Position numbers and translations under genes: made by a program. This document shows, one piece after another, positions 22,137 to 33,451 of a stretch of DNA of 64,000 nt (position 1 is its first letter; every line of letters starts with the position of its first letter). Origin of the DNA: Tubulanus polymorphus (Eukaryota; Nemertea; Palaeonemertea; Tubulaniformes; Tubulanidae); NCBI RefSeq assembly GCF_964204645.1, contig NW_027437470.1, positions 1 through 64,000 of the forward strand, in the 5' to 3' direction. Under the pieces are notes generated by a model, which was not told where the DNA came from, ran no database searches, and worked only from the letters and a program-made list of their open reading frames with translations.

Positions 22137-25100
22137 ATTGTTGTGATCCGATGGTCAATTGAATACTTCTTCATTATATGGAAAATGCCTCTTTTCTTAG
22201 GCCTTCTATTGGTCAGCGTTGTGATCACTTAAAATTACCCTTAAGTTTGAATTCTCACTGAACTACTACATCACTATAACCAATATATATATTTCATATC
22301 AGGCGATTAACTTTGATATGTGGTGGTCAGTGGACAGCAGCTACGAAACTACTACCATTCCTTCTATATTCAATAATATGATATGATATGATATGATATC
22401 TTCTTTAATGTTCAGTTTAAACGTCTTGAACGCAAAAGTTTGAAAAGTTTCGCATGTTGGTACCGATACGCACGTTCATGCGTTACAGGCTCTTAATGCG
22501 CACGTTACAATTACAAATCGAAACGTTGTTCGTTCAAAAACCCCACGTGAAAAACTTTTGCATTTAGTAGGAAATTTCAAAGTTAGCTCGCTACCTACAA
22601 TAAAAATCTGACAAGACTTTTCAAGCGACAAATTTAAATGTAAGAGCTAGTAGTACTAACGAAGGATTCAGGCAATTCCCCGTGTCATTTCTAAAAACAT
22701 TTAACCGGAAATTAGACAGTACTTGTGTAGCTTGTACAGGTAAAAGAGTTGTTATATTTACGTTCAGGCCAAATGAAATTATTTGATACCAGACACGACA
22801 AAGTTGTTTCCGAAACAGATAACTATGTGGTCAGTATTGGTCAAGATTTGGTCAGTTGAATAGTTGTTAGATGAAAGCCCACACCATATCTAATTATTTG
22901 ACACCAAACACGACTGTGTTGCTTCTAAAATAGACAAATTACTTTAGGGTCAGTATTGGTCAAAAATTGGTCAGTTAAATAGTTTTCAGATTAAAGCCCG
23001 CACCAATATAGTCGCTCGACGCCCAAACACGATTTTATTGCTTTACTAAACATATAAATTACTTGGTGGGTTCTGGTTAGCACTCGTAACTAGTACTGGT
23101 CAGTTAAACAATTTTAGATTAGGCCTGATGCCCACATCATATCTAGTTATTTGACACCAAACAACTTATTTTTTTGCAAAACAAATAATTTACTATACGG
23201 TGCTGGTCATGCATTGGTCAGTTAATAGACCATATGGTCCACGCCACGAGTTATTTGATACCAAACATGATTGGATTGTGTTGTTTCGAAAATCTGTTGG
23301 GCAATTTGTGGTCAGCCCTGGTTCGTTTATAGGTTCTTATTTTGCAGGCATCTCGAACACCGAAAGATTGAATTACTAATTAATTCAACAGATATCATTA
23401 ATTAATGGAAATGAAAGTTTCGACGAAAGACCGTCCGTGACCGTCATTTTCGTCGCCGCGATTTAGCCAATGCCCATGTGTCCCGGATGTAAACTACACT
23501 TTTTGAGAAGGACGGTATGGAGAAATATAGAAAATTAGAATTTGCCTCACACGCGCGATTAACTTAAGGAGCTTCCAGCTCGCGCCTTCGGCGCTCGCTG
23601 TGCGCTTAGTATTTTTAGTTCCTATTTCTCCGTAGAAACCGATTGGAAGACTGGATTCGAATCCCACAAAAAGCACAGTCCCTTAGCAACGGGTCGAATT
23701 TTTTAGAATAACAAGCGCGCCGGTTTCACAGCATCACTAAGGGTCGAGTCCCGGAGAACAACGCACGCGCGCGGTCCACGTGTTACAAAATGACCGTCCC
23801 GCTCCACACAAGTACTGAATAATCAACTCAAAATTTTGCCAATCCCTGGGAGTAAAATGCCGTGTGTTTTTTTAACATATCGTATCTTTATGTGTTTTTT
23901 ACTCCCGTTTTTCAAACGTTATTCCCCTTTTCCGTTTCGAGTAAAATACGTATACGCTATAATCTGTACTTAAAATACCGTTGTTCCATTAATTCCGTAC
24001 CCATGCAACCCGTTGTAATACTTAGGAACAAATCTTTAGTAGTGTAAAAAATATAAAACTATTGAAGCCATGAGATTTAATGTAGAAATCTGTCGTTTTT
24101 TAACTACAGAAAATTTTGTTTTCGTGTAATCGATAAAACAAGAGGCTCTCAATATGTAATCAACATTCCCAAACTCCCATGTTGTTTTTCGCAAAAAAAT
24201 GATTTTTTTCTTTTTTAATCACGGGTCCCTTGATTCGCTCGAAGATCTATCATATTTTCGGTGATTTTCTTTGGTCCCGCCACCGGGTGCCTTCCTTCAT
24301 AACCTACATTTTTTACAATGTAGAACTTGGGAACACAGTTCTTGCGTAAAACATATAAAACTATTCAAGCCGTTCGTAAAAAAATATCAGATAAGTGCGT
24401 ATATAATATCATATAAGACATTACGAGAATGCCGGTTTGCTAGCGTATCTATTTGACACCCGTATTGCTCGGGTTAGTTTTACTATCAACGGGTGGCGCT
24501 GTATGTAAATTTCACATAAATCAACGACTTTCGGCTATTAGCGGTACTTAAGACCACTTGAAAACATCATAGTCAATTACGGTAGTAGTGAACATAAAAA
24601 GATACAGTACAAAGATACAGTACGGTGTACAGTTAAGGACATGATTCCATAGGACCCATACCAGAGACATTTTGTTCAGACAAGGACTGTTAGTTAAACA
24701 CTAATCTTCATTATCAGCAATTAACGATCTGGTGAATTAATTAGTGATTCGGTCTTTCGGTGGTTCGAGATAAAATGCCCGCAAAATAAGAACCTAACGA
24801 ACCAGGGCTGACCACAAATTGCCCAACAGATAAATTTTCGAAACGACACAATCCAATCATGTTTGGTATCAAATGTGGCGTGGACCATGGTCTTTTAACT
24901 GACCAATGCATGACCAGTACTGACCATATAGTAAATTATTTGTTTGCAAACAATTAAGTTGTTTGGTGTCAGATAACTAGATATGATGTGGGCATTAATC
25001 TAAAAATTGTTTAACTGACCAATGCTTGACCAGTACAGACCAGTTACCAGTGCTAACCAGAACCCCCATAAGTAATTTATATGTTTAGTGAATCCTTCGT

Positions 25101-25660
25101 TAGTACTACTAGCTCTTACATTTAAACTTGTCGCTTGAAAAAGTCTTGTCCGATTTTTGTTGTAGGTAGCGAGCTAACTTTGAAATTCCGCTAAAATGCA
25201 TAAGATTTTTACGTAGGGTTTTGAACGAACAACGTTTCCATTTGTAATTGTAACGTGCGCATTTGAGCCTGTAACGTGCACATTTCACTCGCGTGAACGT
25301 GCGTATCGGTACCAACATGCGAGACTTGTCAAACTTTTACGATCAAGACTTTTAAACTGAACAAAGAAGATATGATATCATATCATATATATGAATAATG
25401 AATAAATGGAAGATAATGTAGTAGTTTGAAATGTTTCGTAGCTGCTGTCCACTGACCACAGATCAAAGCTTATTGCCTGATATGAAATATATTTTTGTTA
25501 TAGAGATGTAGTAGATCAGTGAGAATTCAAACTTATGGTTAATTTTGAGTGATCACAACGCTAACCAATAGAGAAAGCTGTAAGGCCTAAGAAAAGATGC
25601 ATTAAGTATAACATATCTTTCAGTATAATGACGAAGTATTCAACTGGCCATCACAACAAT
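22137..25660. mobile_element. Long fold-back (inverted-repeat) transposon, about 3.5 kb, non-coding
   Basis: The outer ends (ATTGTTGTGAT at 22137 and its complement ending at 25660) begin inverted arms that can be followed inward to about 23400 and 24700. Clear checkpoints are TTTTCTTAGGCCTT, GTTGGTACCGATACGCACG, AGCTAGTAGTACTAACGAAG and GGTTCTTATTTTGC against their complements. The left arm carries about four tandem units of 110-125 bp (22780-23240) with TTTGACACCAAACACGA and TTGGTCAGTTAAATAG; the right arm has fewer. The centre (23.4-24.7 kb) has no transposase and resembles 49480-49740. Mobilisation would depend on proteins from elsewhere. Target duplications were not resolved. Confidence 0.75.
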
Positions 25661-26155
25661 AGTTTGACTTATCTTATTGAAAAATACCGGAGTGTTAATG
25701 GGAAATAAATAGAATATCGTTTTTCAATCATACGTACACGAATTATCGCGATATAAAGATAAATAATATGTTCATATACTTTTTACGTCTTATACTGTAT
25801 ATTTCTTCAGTAGTATAAAGAGTGGATCAGCAGGCCACCTGAGACCATTCCACGATCTAAGGTCAGTTGCCAAAAGTTGGTAAGTTTACCAGTGGATAGT
25901 TTACATTTATAATGACAATTAAATTTTCATTGCTAAAATAACTTTGTACTTGTTGACTCAAAAGCAGAGAATTGAAAACACGATAATACGATACGAAAAC
26001 TCAGTGTACAAATTCAAAAAGATTATCTCTAGTGAGAGATCGAACGTTGTGTCGTAATTTTCTAATGATAAAACATGGTTTGAAATTTGAAATGTGTACA
26101 TAGTTGATCTTTTTCAGTGTATTTAGTCATGTATCATATTGGATGATGGTTAATT
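25661..26155. other. Host sequence left of the Polinton, no gene seen
   Basis: AT-rich sequence without a clear ORF. A possible donor (GTTGGTAAGTTT near 25875) is not backed by coding sequence. Confidence 0.35.
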
Positions 26156-26161
26156 TAAACT
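26156..26161. repeat. Left target-site duplication, TAAACT
   Basis: Identical to 45296-45301 on the other side of the element. A 6-bp duplication is the known length for Polinton integration. Confidence 0.9.
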
Positions 26162-26720
26162 AGTAATAGGGGTAATGGGCTTTCAAGCCAAAGGTCGAAC
26201 GGTCGAAGCTCATTAAAAACAAAACATTAAAAGCAATTTAAAACTATAATATATTTTCATAACCGTGTGTATTTTATATTATAACTAAATATTTATTCTA
26301 AGATATCAATAATTTAAATTTAAAAAGCATATTGTATTAAATCAATTGGTCGCTCCACTTCGCTACCGCTCCGCTCCGCGACCAATTGATTTATTTACAA
26401 TACACAAATTCATATAGTCAAATATATTTTAATAATAATTATTATTCTATTATTCAACTGAAATGCACACGGTTATGAAAATATATTATAGTTTTAAATT
26501 ACTTTTAATGTTTTGTTTTTTAATGAACTCGACCATTCAACCTTTAACCTGAAAGCCCATTACCCCTATTACTCTTAAAATATTCATGTAAATGAATAAC
26601 ATTTAAATTGACAGATTATTCAATATAAAAGTATATATTTACAACATTATTTCAATATTCATATTTGTATGAGATTTTTAACATTAAAAGTGTTAGTAAA
26701 GTGTGATTGAAATAATGCAT
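26162..26720. repeat. Left terminal inverted repeat of the Polinton
   Basis: Matches the reverse complement of 44735-45295 with few differences, up to ATAATGCAT. Its outer 412 bp (26162-26573) are themselves an imperfect palindrome: both ends read AGTAATAGGGGTAATGGG towards the centre, and paired internal words include ATTTTCATAACCGTGTG. Confidence 0.93.
26338..26393. repeat. GC-rich hairpin at the centre of the left palindromic repeat
   Basis: Arms TAAATCAATTGGTCGC (26338-26353) and its exact complement (26378-26393) enclose 24 bases rich in CGCTCC words. This is the GC-richest spot of an otherwise AT-rich element. Confidence 0.9.
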
Positions 26721-26774
26721 GATATAAATCATTGAACTTCTAAAATCAATTTTAATAAAAAATTTAGAATTAAA

Positions 26775-29700
26775 ATGGAAGCAAATAAGTACTACTGTCC
26801 AACAGTATAATATCAATATAGATAAATCACAAAAAGCAAGACACAATAAAACTAAAACACATTTAGAGAATAAATTAAAATTAGAATATAAAGATGATAT
26901 ATTAGAAACTAAATTAGATGAATTAAAGAATGAAAAAGAAACATACAAATGTGATACATTTAATCAATCATTCAGTGATAAAAGATATTATAATGAACAT
27001 TTAAAATCTAAAAGTCATATTAGAAATAAGAATAATGATATTTTAGGTGAAGATTATTTTGATAAAGATAATGATAAGAAACAGAAGACAATTAAAAGCA
27101 TAAAAAATAAATTAAACAATAAAAGACCATACATGGAAGATGTAAGAAATTATATTAATTCATTAGATAATAAAAAAGATATAGAGATAACCGAAGCATT
27201 TAAAAGTGATATTGGTCCAGCAGCTATCGAGTTTAAATTTCATAAAGGAAAAACATTAGAAGAAAATAAAAAACATTTAGAAAATATGAAAGAAATAATA
27301 AAAATAATAACTGATGTTGAATATCCTAAAATAAGTATATCTTCTAAAGTTAAATTCATAAAATCTGAAGATAAACCAATATATAATATAAATTCTCATT
27401 CACAACATATTATATATAAACAACATATAGATGATAAAATAGATAAATGTTATAATGAAGTAAAAACTAAAATAGAAGAGAAATATTTTGAAGGGTCTGG
27501 TTTAATATTTGATGAGATGATATTTATGACTTTACATGTTTATAACACAAAATATAATAAGTTAACTAAATCAAAACCAATTGATGAAAATAATGTATCA
27601 TATTATAAAGAACCAGATATTGAAGCATCGAGTTATATTAAACTACCATTTAAAACTAATGCTGTTATAAATGTACAAAATGAAGATGATAAATGTTTTC
27701 TATGGGCTATAATAAGTTGTTTACACCCAGTTGAAGATTATAAACAACATAGTTTTAGATTAACTCATTATAAACAATTTGAAAATAATTATAAGATAGA
27801 TAAGTATCCTGTTATAACTAAAAACATCCCAAAAATAGAAAGAGATAATAATATAAAGATAAATGTATTTGATTTAATCAAATTACCAAATACAAAAGGT
27901 AACAATATAAAACATTATACATTAGAACCTTTATATCTATCAAAAGATTATGATTCAAACGATGTAATAGATATACAATATTATGAGAATCATTATATGT
28001 GGATTAAACAAATCGATTTATTTCTTAAATCAGAAAGTGATCACCATAAAATATATCTTTGTAGAAAATGTTTACATAGATTCAGTAATGAAAGTACATT
28101 ATTAAATCATAAACAATTATGTGAAAATCATGATTATTGTAAATTAGTTTTACCAAATGAAAAAAATAAAATATTAGAATTCAAAAAATATGATTACAAA
28201 AATAAAGTTCCATTTGTTATATATGGAGATTTTGAATCATTAAATAAAGAATTAACTGATCAAGATAGAAAAGAAATATATTATAAAAGAAAGAAATTAA
28301 ATTCTAGTGAAAATGATTTTTCAGATGAACCACCAAAAACAAATACAATTAAAAAGATTCATCAATCAGCTGCTGCTTTCGGGTTATATATTAAATCTGA
28401 TTATCCAGAACTAATTGAAAGTGAATATTATCATTATAGAAATGAAAATGTTATCAATCATTTTTGTGACTTATTAATTGAATATGAAATAAGATTTAGT
28501 AAATTATTGAATACAAATATCGAAATTATAATGACGGAAGAAGATAAAGAAGCATTTGAGTTTGCAGATAAATGTTATTATTGTGAAAAGATATTTAATT
28601 ATAAAGATAAAAAAGTAAGAGACCATGATCATTTGAATGGAAAGTTTAGAGGCGCTGCACATGAGAATTGTAACTTACAAGCTAAGAAAATTAACTTTGT
28701 ACCAGTTATATTTCATAATCTATCAGGATATGATGCACATTTATTCATCAAACAGTTATGCCATAAAATAGGAGAAATTAATAATGAAATAGAAAGATTA
28801 AATTCAAATAGATCAAAAGATAAAATACCAACTTATAAATTTAGAATGTTAGCTAAAACATCTGAGAATTATATATCATTCCAATTTGGTTGCCTAAGAT
28901 TTATAGATTCATATAGATTTTTAAATAGTTCATTAGATAACTTATCAAAATCATTAGTTGATGATGAATTAAAAATATTAAAGCAACATTACCCAAATAA
29001 TGATGATTTTCAATTAATGAGATATAAAGGAGCAATTCCATATTCATTTTATAAATCACATAATGATTTCAATATAACTGAATTATTGAAAGAACAATTC
29101 TATGATGAATTAAAAAATGAATATGTTAAAGATGAAGTCTATAATAGAACATTGATTATTTGGAATCATTTCAAAATAGAAAATCATGGACAATTAGTAG
29201 ATTTATATTTAAAATCAGATGTATTATTATCAACCGATATATTCGAAAGGTTTAGAGATGTAAACCTAAAATATTTCAATATTGATCCTTGTCATTGTTA
29301 TCCATCACCAGGATTAACATGGGATTGTGGATTAAAATTTACAGATATAAAAATGGATTTGTTAACAAATATAGATCAATTACTATTATTTGAAAAATCT
29401 ATAAGAGGAGGAGTTTCAGGTGTATTAGGTGATAGATATTTCAATGTAAATGATAACCCCGGATATAAGTTATTATATATAGATGCAAATAATTTGTATG
29501 GTTGGGCAATGATGGAACCACAACCTTATGGAGTATTTGAATTAACTGAAGTTTTACAGAATGAAAATAATAATAAATTTGATTGGAAGAAAAGAATTTT
29601 AGATATTGCAGATGATTCAGATACTGGTTACTTCTTTGTTGTAGATTTAGAATATCCTGAAGATAAAAAATTTAAATCTAGAAATCTAGCTTACTGTCCC

Positions 29701-30814
29701 GAACATAAAACTGTAACTCATGAAGAATTATCAAATTATCAAAAAAGAATTAAACCCGAAAATCATATTCATACAGAAAAGTTAATGGTAACTCAAGAAG
29801 ATAAATATAATTATGTAGTACATTACAGAATGTTAAAGTTTTATTTGAATCAAGGAATGATTATAAAAAAAGTACATAGATATATTTCATTAAGCCAATC
29901 TAAGTGGTTAGAAAAATATATAGATTTTAACACCAAACAGAGAAATGAAGCTAAAACTGATTTCGAGAAAGATTTCTTCAAGTTAATGAATAATGCATTC
30001 TATGGTAAGACTTGTGAAAATATTAGAAATAGAAATGATATTGAGTTAGTTAGTAATGGTAAAAGAATTAGACATTTACAAACATACCCTAAGTTCATTG
30101 GTAACAGAATATTTGATGAAAATTTAGCAGCAGTTAAGATGAGAAGAACATCAATGAAATTTAATAAACCAATTTATGTTGGCGCTTCAGTTTTAGAATT
30201 ATCAAAATTACTAATGTATGAATTCTATTATAATGTATTACAACCACTTTTTGGAGAAAAACATATAGAAATATTATATTTTGATACTGACAGTTACATA
30301 TTAAAGATAAAAACTGATAACATAACTGATGATTTAAAAACATTAAAACATCATTTTGATTTCAGTAATTATCCTAAAGATCATGAATTGTTTAGCAATG
30401 ATAATAAAAAAGTTCCAGGGAAGTTTAAGGATGAATTAGGCGATGAAGAAATGATTGAATTCATCGGTATTTGATCTAAAATGTATTCATATAAAACTAA
30501 AGAACATGAAGCTAAAAAGTTAAAAGGAATAACCAAAAGTGTAGTAGAAAAGAATATTCATTTCAAAGATTACATCAATTGTATATTCAATGAAGAAGTT
30601 AGAAAACATAAGATGAGATGTTTAAGATCTGAAGATCATGAAATGTTTATTGAAGAAATTGAAAAGATAAGTCTAAACCCATTTGATGAAAAGATATATT
30701 CTGGATGATGGAATTCATACAGTTGCTTATGGTTGTAATTTAGATGAATACTTAAAATTTAAAAGAGAAGAAACAAAAGAGAACGGGATAATGAAAAGAA
30801 TTCTAACGTGTTAA
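26775..30814 (+). pseudogene. POLB: Protein-primed family B DNA polymerase of the Polinton, with embedded HNH-like domain; broken
   Basis: Replication enzyme of the element. The largest open piece is 27133-30474. With 27133 as residue 1: a C2H2-like finger near 312-330; exonuclease motif GDFES near 364; a C-x2-C...DHDH...CN segment at about 481-515 (HNH/endonuclease VII-like, common in this family); HNLSGYDAH near 530; polymerase motif DANNLYGWAM near 783; NNAFYGK near 952; and catalytic DTDS near 1051. Coding similarity begins earlier, at ATG 26775, with two degenerate zinc-finger-like segments; a one-base shift near 26805-26815 separates that start from the main frame. Further breaks are a TGA at 30472-30474 and a one-base shift near 30685-30692, after which the C-terminal piece runs to TAA 30812-30814. 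The catalytic motifs are intact but full-length product is not expected. Confidence 0.93.
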
Positions 30815-30843
30815 TCAAATTTTAATAAAAATATGTATTATAA

Positions 30844-31197
30844 ATGGAGAGTAAACAAGCGCACAGTGAGAACAACAAATCATTTCTAGATAGAATAAAA
30901 GATACTTCAAATGTCAAATCAGTAGATTATAAATTTAAGAAGTTAAAAGAATTAATAATCCATAAGAAATATCTAATTACAAATATTGATACAGTAACTA
31001 ACAAATATGGAGATAAATTAGTTATACACTTAGAATATGAAGGATTAAAAGGAAATACATATAAATTCAGAACATATTTACCGGATAGATTTCATAGATT
31101 ATCAAGTGAAGATCTAGAAGAATTATGTTCTGGAGATTTCTATTTCGTATACAAAGGTAAGAATGAAAAAGGGCATCATGAAATAGATTTCGAATAA
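30844..31197 (+). CDS. Small conserved Polinton protein, possibly OB-fold nucleic-acid binding
   Basis: 117 residues, intact. After a polar N-terminus come KKYLITNIDTVTNKYGDKLV, then YKFRTYLPDRF, SSEDLEEL and GDFYFVYKG, an alternation of short strands that looks like a compact beta-rich fold. Similar small proteins lie next to polymerase genes in other Polintons as I remember them, and a single-strand-binding role has been plausible for such folds; that is inference. It starts 30 bases after the polymerase stop, with TATAAATG at the start codon. No membrane segment is visible. Confidence 0.75.
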   Translation: MESKQAHSENNKSFLDRIKDTSNVKSVDYKFKKLKELIIHKKYLITNIDTVTNKYGDKLVIHLEYEGLKGNTYKFRTYLPDRFHRLSSEDLEELCSGDFYFVYKGKNEKGHHEIDFE

Positions 31198-31214
31198 GAA
31201 AATATGTAAAATAA

Positions 31215-31970
31215 ATGGCGGAATTAAAAGAATACAGAATATTTGTTGATTCTAGAAGTCTTACAAATTATAAATCTCATAATTTACTAGTTCAATTAGA
31301 TAGAGAATTTAAGAATTGTGTAGATTTAAAATTAGTAAATATAAGTTTATGATATTCTTTTCATAATATATCGAATAAAAGTCTTGATCATTTAGCTTTT
31401 AAAATTAATGTTAGAAATTTGAATAAATGGTTTCATCTTTATCTAAAACCAGGATTATATAATTGAGAAACATAAGCGCAAGAAATTAATAGAAGAGCTC
31501 GTTTAAAAATGGGCGCAGCTGCTAGATTTGAAATTAAATTTATCAAAAGTGATAGTTCGAATAAAATAAGAATAAAGTTAACTAATGAACAACATAGATT
31601 TCTAGTAAGAAAACCTTTAGCTAAACTGTTTGGAATTCTCCCGGATAGAGATTATTCAAGTATCGAAACTTATACAAATTTAATGACTTTTACACATTTT
31701 TTCATTTATTGCAATTTAATCAATCCTAAAAAAACATTTGAAGCAACTAAAGATACAATTTGTAATTCTAGTATATTAAATATTTTACCATTAAAAAATG
31801 TCAAACAATTTGGAACTCAAATAAATTATAATTTAACTGAATGTGATTTCAAACCTTGTATTCCACATTTCAATAATTTTAAGTTAGAAATAAGAAACCA
31901 TAATGGTTATTTAATTGATTTGAATAACTTTCCTGTGATATATGAATTAGTTATAAGATGTAGAGAGTAA
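31215..31970 (+). pseudogene. Minor capsid (penton, single jelly-roll) protein candidate, broken
   Basis: The frame from ATG 31215 to TAG 31968-31970 would be about 250 residues, the usual size of Polinton penton proteins. It has the alternating hydrophobic strand pattern and ends with YELVIRC, as in that family. Three in-frame stops interrupt the N-terminal third: TGA 31350-31352, TGA 31464-31466 and TAA 31473-31475. From 31509 the frame is open. The product would occupy the vertices of an icosahedral shell. It lies between the small polymerase-linked gene and a gene starting at 31987, and is preceded by AAAATAAATGG. Family assignment rests on size, ending and context. Confidence 0.68.
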
Positions 31971-31989
31971 TTTTTTCACTATATAAATG
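31971..31989 (+). promoter_or_regulatory. T-run plus TATAAATG start-codon motif
   Basis: TAATTTTTT (T6 at 31971-31976) then CACTATATAAATG. Same layout as at five other starts in this element; resembles poxvirus-type late promoters. Confidence 0.5.
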
Positions 31990-32343
31990 AATATAACTGT
32001 TGGGCCGAGCATATGTTTTGGATTTGATTTTAAACGTGAGAAAGAAATGAAATTTAACGTTAATGATGTAATTACACATATCAAAAATATTACATTTTCT
32101 AATGACACAACATTTGAGTATGAAACAACCATAGATAAAGAAACTTTAAATGTAGAAAAGATTACTAATTTAATTAGAGAATCTTTAAGATTTTATGAAT
32201 TAGATGAAGATTTTATCATCGATGATATTAAAAAAATAATAATTGAAATATATACAAATGAAACTAGTAATGAAATAAATGTTGAAATAATCATAAATAA
32301 GTTAACTAAATATTTTGATGATAGTAATTTTTTTGATAAATAA
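31987..32343 (+). CDS. Unrecognised acidic Polinton protein, 118 residues
   Basis: Intact frame. A short N-terminal stretch (MNITVGPSICFGFDF) is followed by a helical, acidic, lysine-containing body with repeated N-x-I/E patterns (EKITNLIRESLRFYELDEDF and a C-terminal helix NVEIIINKL). No cysteine motif, membrane span or catalytic motif is visible. It follows the penton gene by 16 bases, and its last codons overlap the T-run of the next gene's upstream motif. Function unknown; its place among capsid-block genes makes a virion or assembly role possible. Confidence 0.65.
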   Translation: MNITVGPSICFGFDFKREKEMKFNVNDVITHIKNITFSNDTTFEYETTIDKETLNVEKITNLIRESLRFYELDEDFIIDDIKKIIIEIYTNETSNEINVEIIINKLTKYFDDSNFFDK

Positions 32344-32346
32344 ATG
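32328..32346 (+). promoter_or_regulatory. T7 plus TAAATAAATG motif
   Basis: T7 at 32328-32334, then GATAAATAAATG. It overlaps the end of the upstream coding region. Confidence 0.5.
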
Positions 32347-32538
32347 AGTGATAATAAGTGGATAATAACTGGATTATATAATGGAGCATGACTATCAGTT
32401 GGAACTGTTAGTTATTCAATGGTATTAAAAAAAGTATTTAAAATGGGAAGTGTTAATGTTGATAGATTTGATATAAATGATATTTTAAAATTAACATTAG
32501 CAGTCACAAAAATATATTCCTCCCATATAAATGCGTAA
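32344..32538 (+). pseudogene. Small Polinton protein, interrupted by one stop
   Basis: The frame from ATG 32344 to TAA 32536-32538 has a TGA at 32389-32391. The remainder includes VSYSMVLKKVFKMGSVNV and FDINDILKLTLAV, which resemble a short hydrophobic protein found in several Polintons. With about 64 codons it would be a small membrane-associated or virion protein. Recognition is from general pattern only, and the C-terminus may be truncated relative to relatives. Confidence 0.45.
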
Positions 32539-32554
32539 TTATTTTACTAAATAA

Positions 32555-32977
32555 ATGGCTTCTGCAATTATAACTATTATAGGATCGGCAATTGTTAACG
32601 CTTTAGCATTTACTGGCGGCGGTTATTTATTTAAGCATATTGATAAGAATAGTTCATTAGGAGAACAAAGAAGACATAACTTAGCATTAGAGAAATACAA
32701 TAAAGCAGCAGAAGAATACATAGAAAAACGACAAAACTATATGGATTACATCAATAAAGAATTATATGATCAGAAGATTTCACATAGAGATTTTCAATCA
32801 GTTGATGATGCAATGAGTTTATATAACGCAGTAACAAATAAAGAAAAATTACATCTATACAAACCTAAATTATCAGATTATTATACCCCAAGTAATGAAC
32901 AGAAGTAATATGAAATAATTTGGATTTTAGGTGGAACAGTTATTGTTATATTTGTGGCGTATAAGTTTACTAATTAG
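32555..32977 (+). pseudogene. Conserved Polinton membrane-anchored protein, interrupted before its C-terminal helix
   Basis: The open piece 32555-32908 encodes 117 residues: a hydrophobic N-terminus with ALAFTGGGYLF, a charged helical middle with GEQRRHNLALEKYNKA, and LSDYYTPSNEQ. This layout recurs in Polinton-encoded proteins I recognise. TAA 32906-32908 then cuts the frame, but in the same frame a hydrophobic segment (WILGGTVIVIFVAYKF) follows to TAG 32975-32977, as expected for a C-terminal transmembrane anchor. The protein would therefore span or bind membrane at both ends. Preceded by CTAAATAAATGG. Confidence 0.65.
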
Positions 32978-32980
32978 TAA

Positions 32981-32999
32981 TTTTTTTGCTAAATAAATG
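32981..32999 (+). promoter_or_regulatory. T7 plus TAAATAAATG motif
   Basis: T7 at 32981-32987, then GCTAAATAAATGG. Confidence 0.5.
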
Positions 33000-33431
33000 G
33001 AAGATAAAGTTGATAATATTGATATTATTCCTCATGATATAAATAAAACTAAATTGAAAATATATTTAGAAAAACAAATATTAGAATTTGAAAGTGACTT
33101 AAAGATAAAAAAGAAAAAATATTTAAAAAGTAAAATTATATATTATCTTATTATCAGTGGTTCGGTTACAATTAGTTCTGTAATAACATTTCTAGCAATA
33201 TTCAGTCCATTAACACCTTTAGCTATATCAATTGGTGTATTAGGATTAAGTTCAAGTGTTTTAACTGGTATAAGTTCAAAATTAAATATAAAAAGTGATA
33301 AAGAAAAAATTAAAACTTATATAAAAGAAATTAATAAATTGAAGAATACACTAGATTATGTAATAAGTTTAAATGGCCATATAACAGTTGAAGAACAAGA
33401 TAAATTATTAAAAGAATTAATAAATTATTAA
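32997..33431 (+). CDS. Small membrane protein with coiled-coil flanks, unknown function
   Basis: 144 residues, intact. Basic/acidic helical segments (about 20-45 and 103-144) flank two adjacent hydrophobic spans at about 48-90 (YYLIISGSVTISSVITFLAI and a second rich in L, S, I and G). The hairpin-like pair of spans with coiled coils on both sides suggests an internal-membrane or virion-membrane protein. It sits between two broken genes of the rightward block, with short spacers of 19 and 17 bases, and has the T-run start motif. I do not recognise the family. Confidence 0.65.
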   Translation: MEDKVDNIDIIPHDINKTKLKIYLEKQILEFESDLKIKKKKYLKSKIIYYLIISGSVTISSVITFLAIFSPLTPLAISIGVLGLSSSVLTGISSKLNIKSDKEKIKTYIKEINKLKNTLDYVISLNGHITVEEQDKLLKELINY

Positions 33432-33451
33432 TTTTTTTAATTAAATAAATG
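33432..33451 (+). promoter_or_regulatory. T7 plus TAAATAAATG motif
   Basis: T7 at 33432-33438, then AATTAAATAAATGG. Confidence 0.5.

Noticed and set aside
23630-23700. GGATTCGAATCCCAC as a tRNA gene B-box
   Set aside because: No A-box or cloverleaf in the right place; a lone match inside the fold-back core.
27133-27135. ATG 27133 as the polymerase start
   Set aside because: Coding-like, finger-bearing sequence continues upstream in the same frame, so 27133 is more likely internal.
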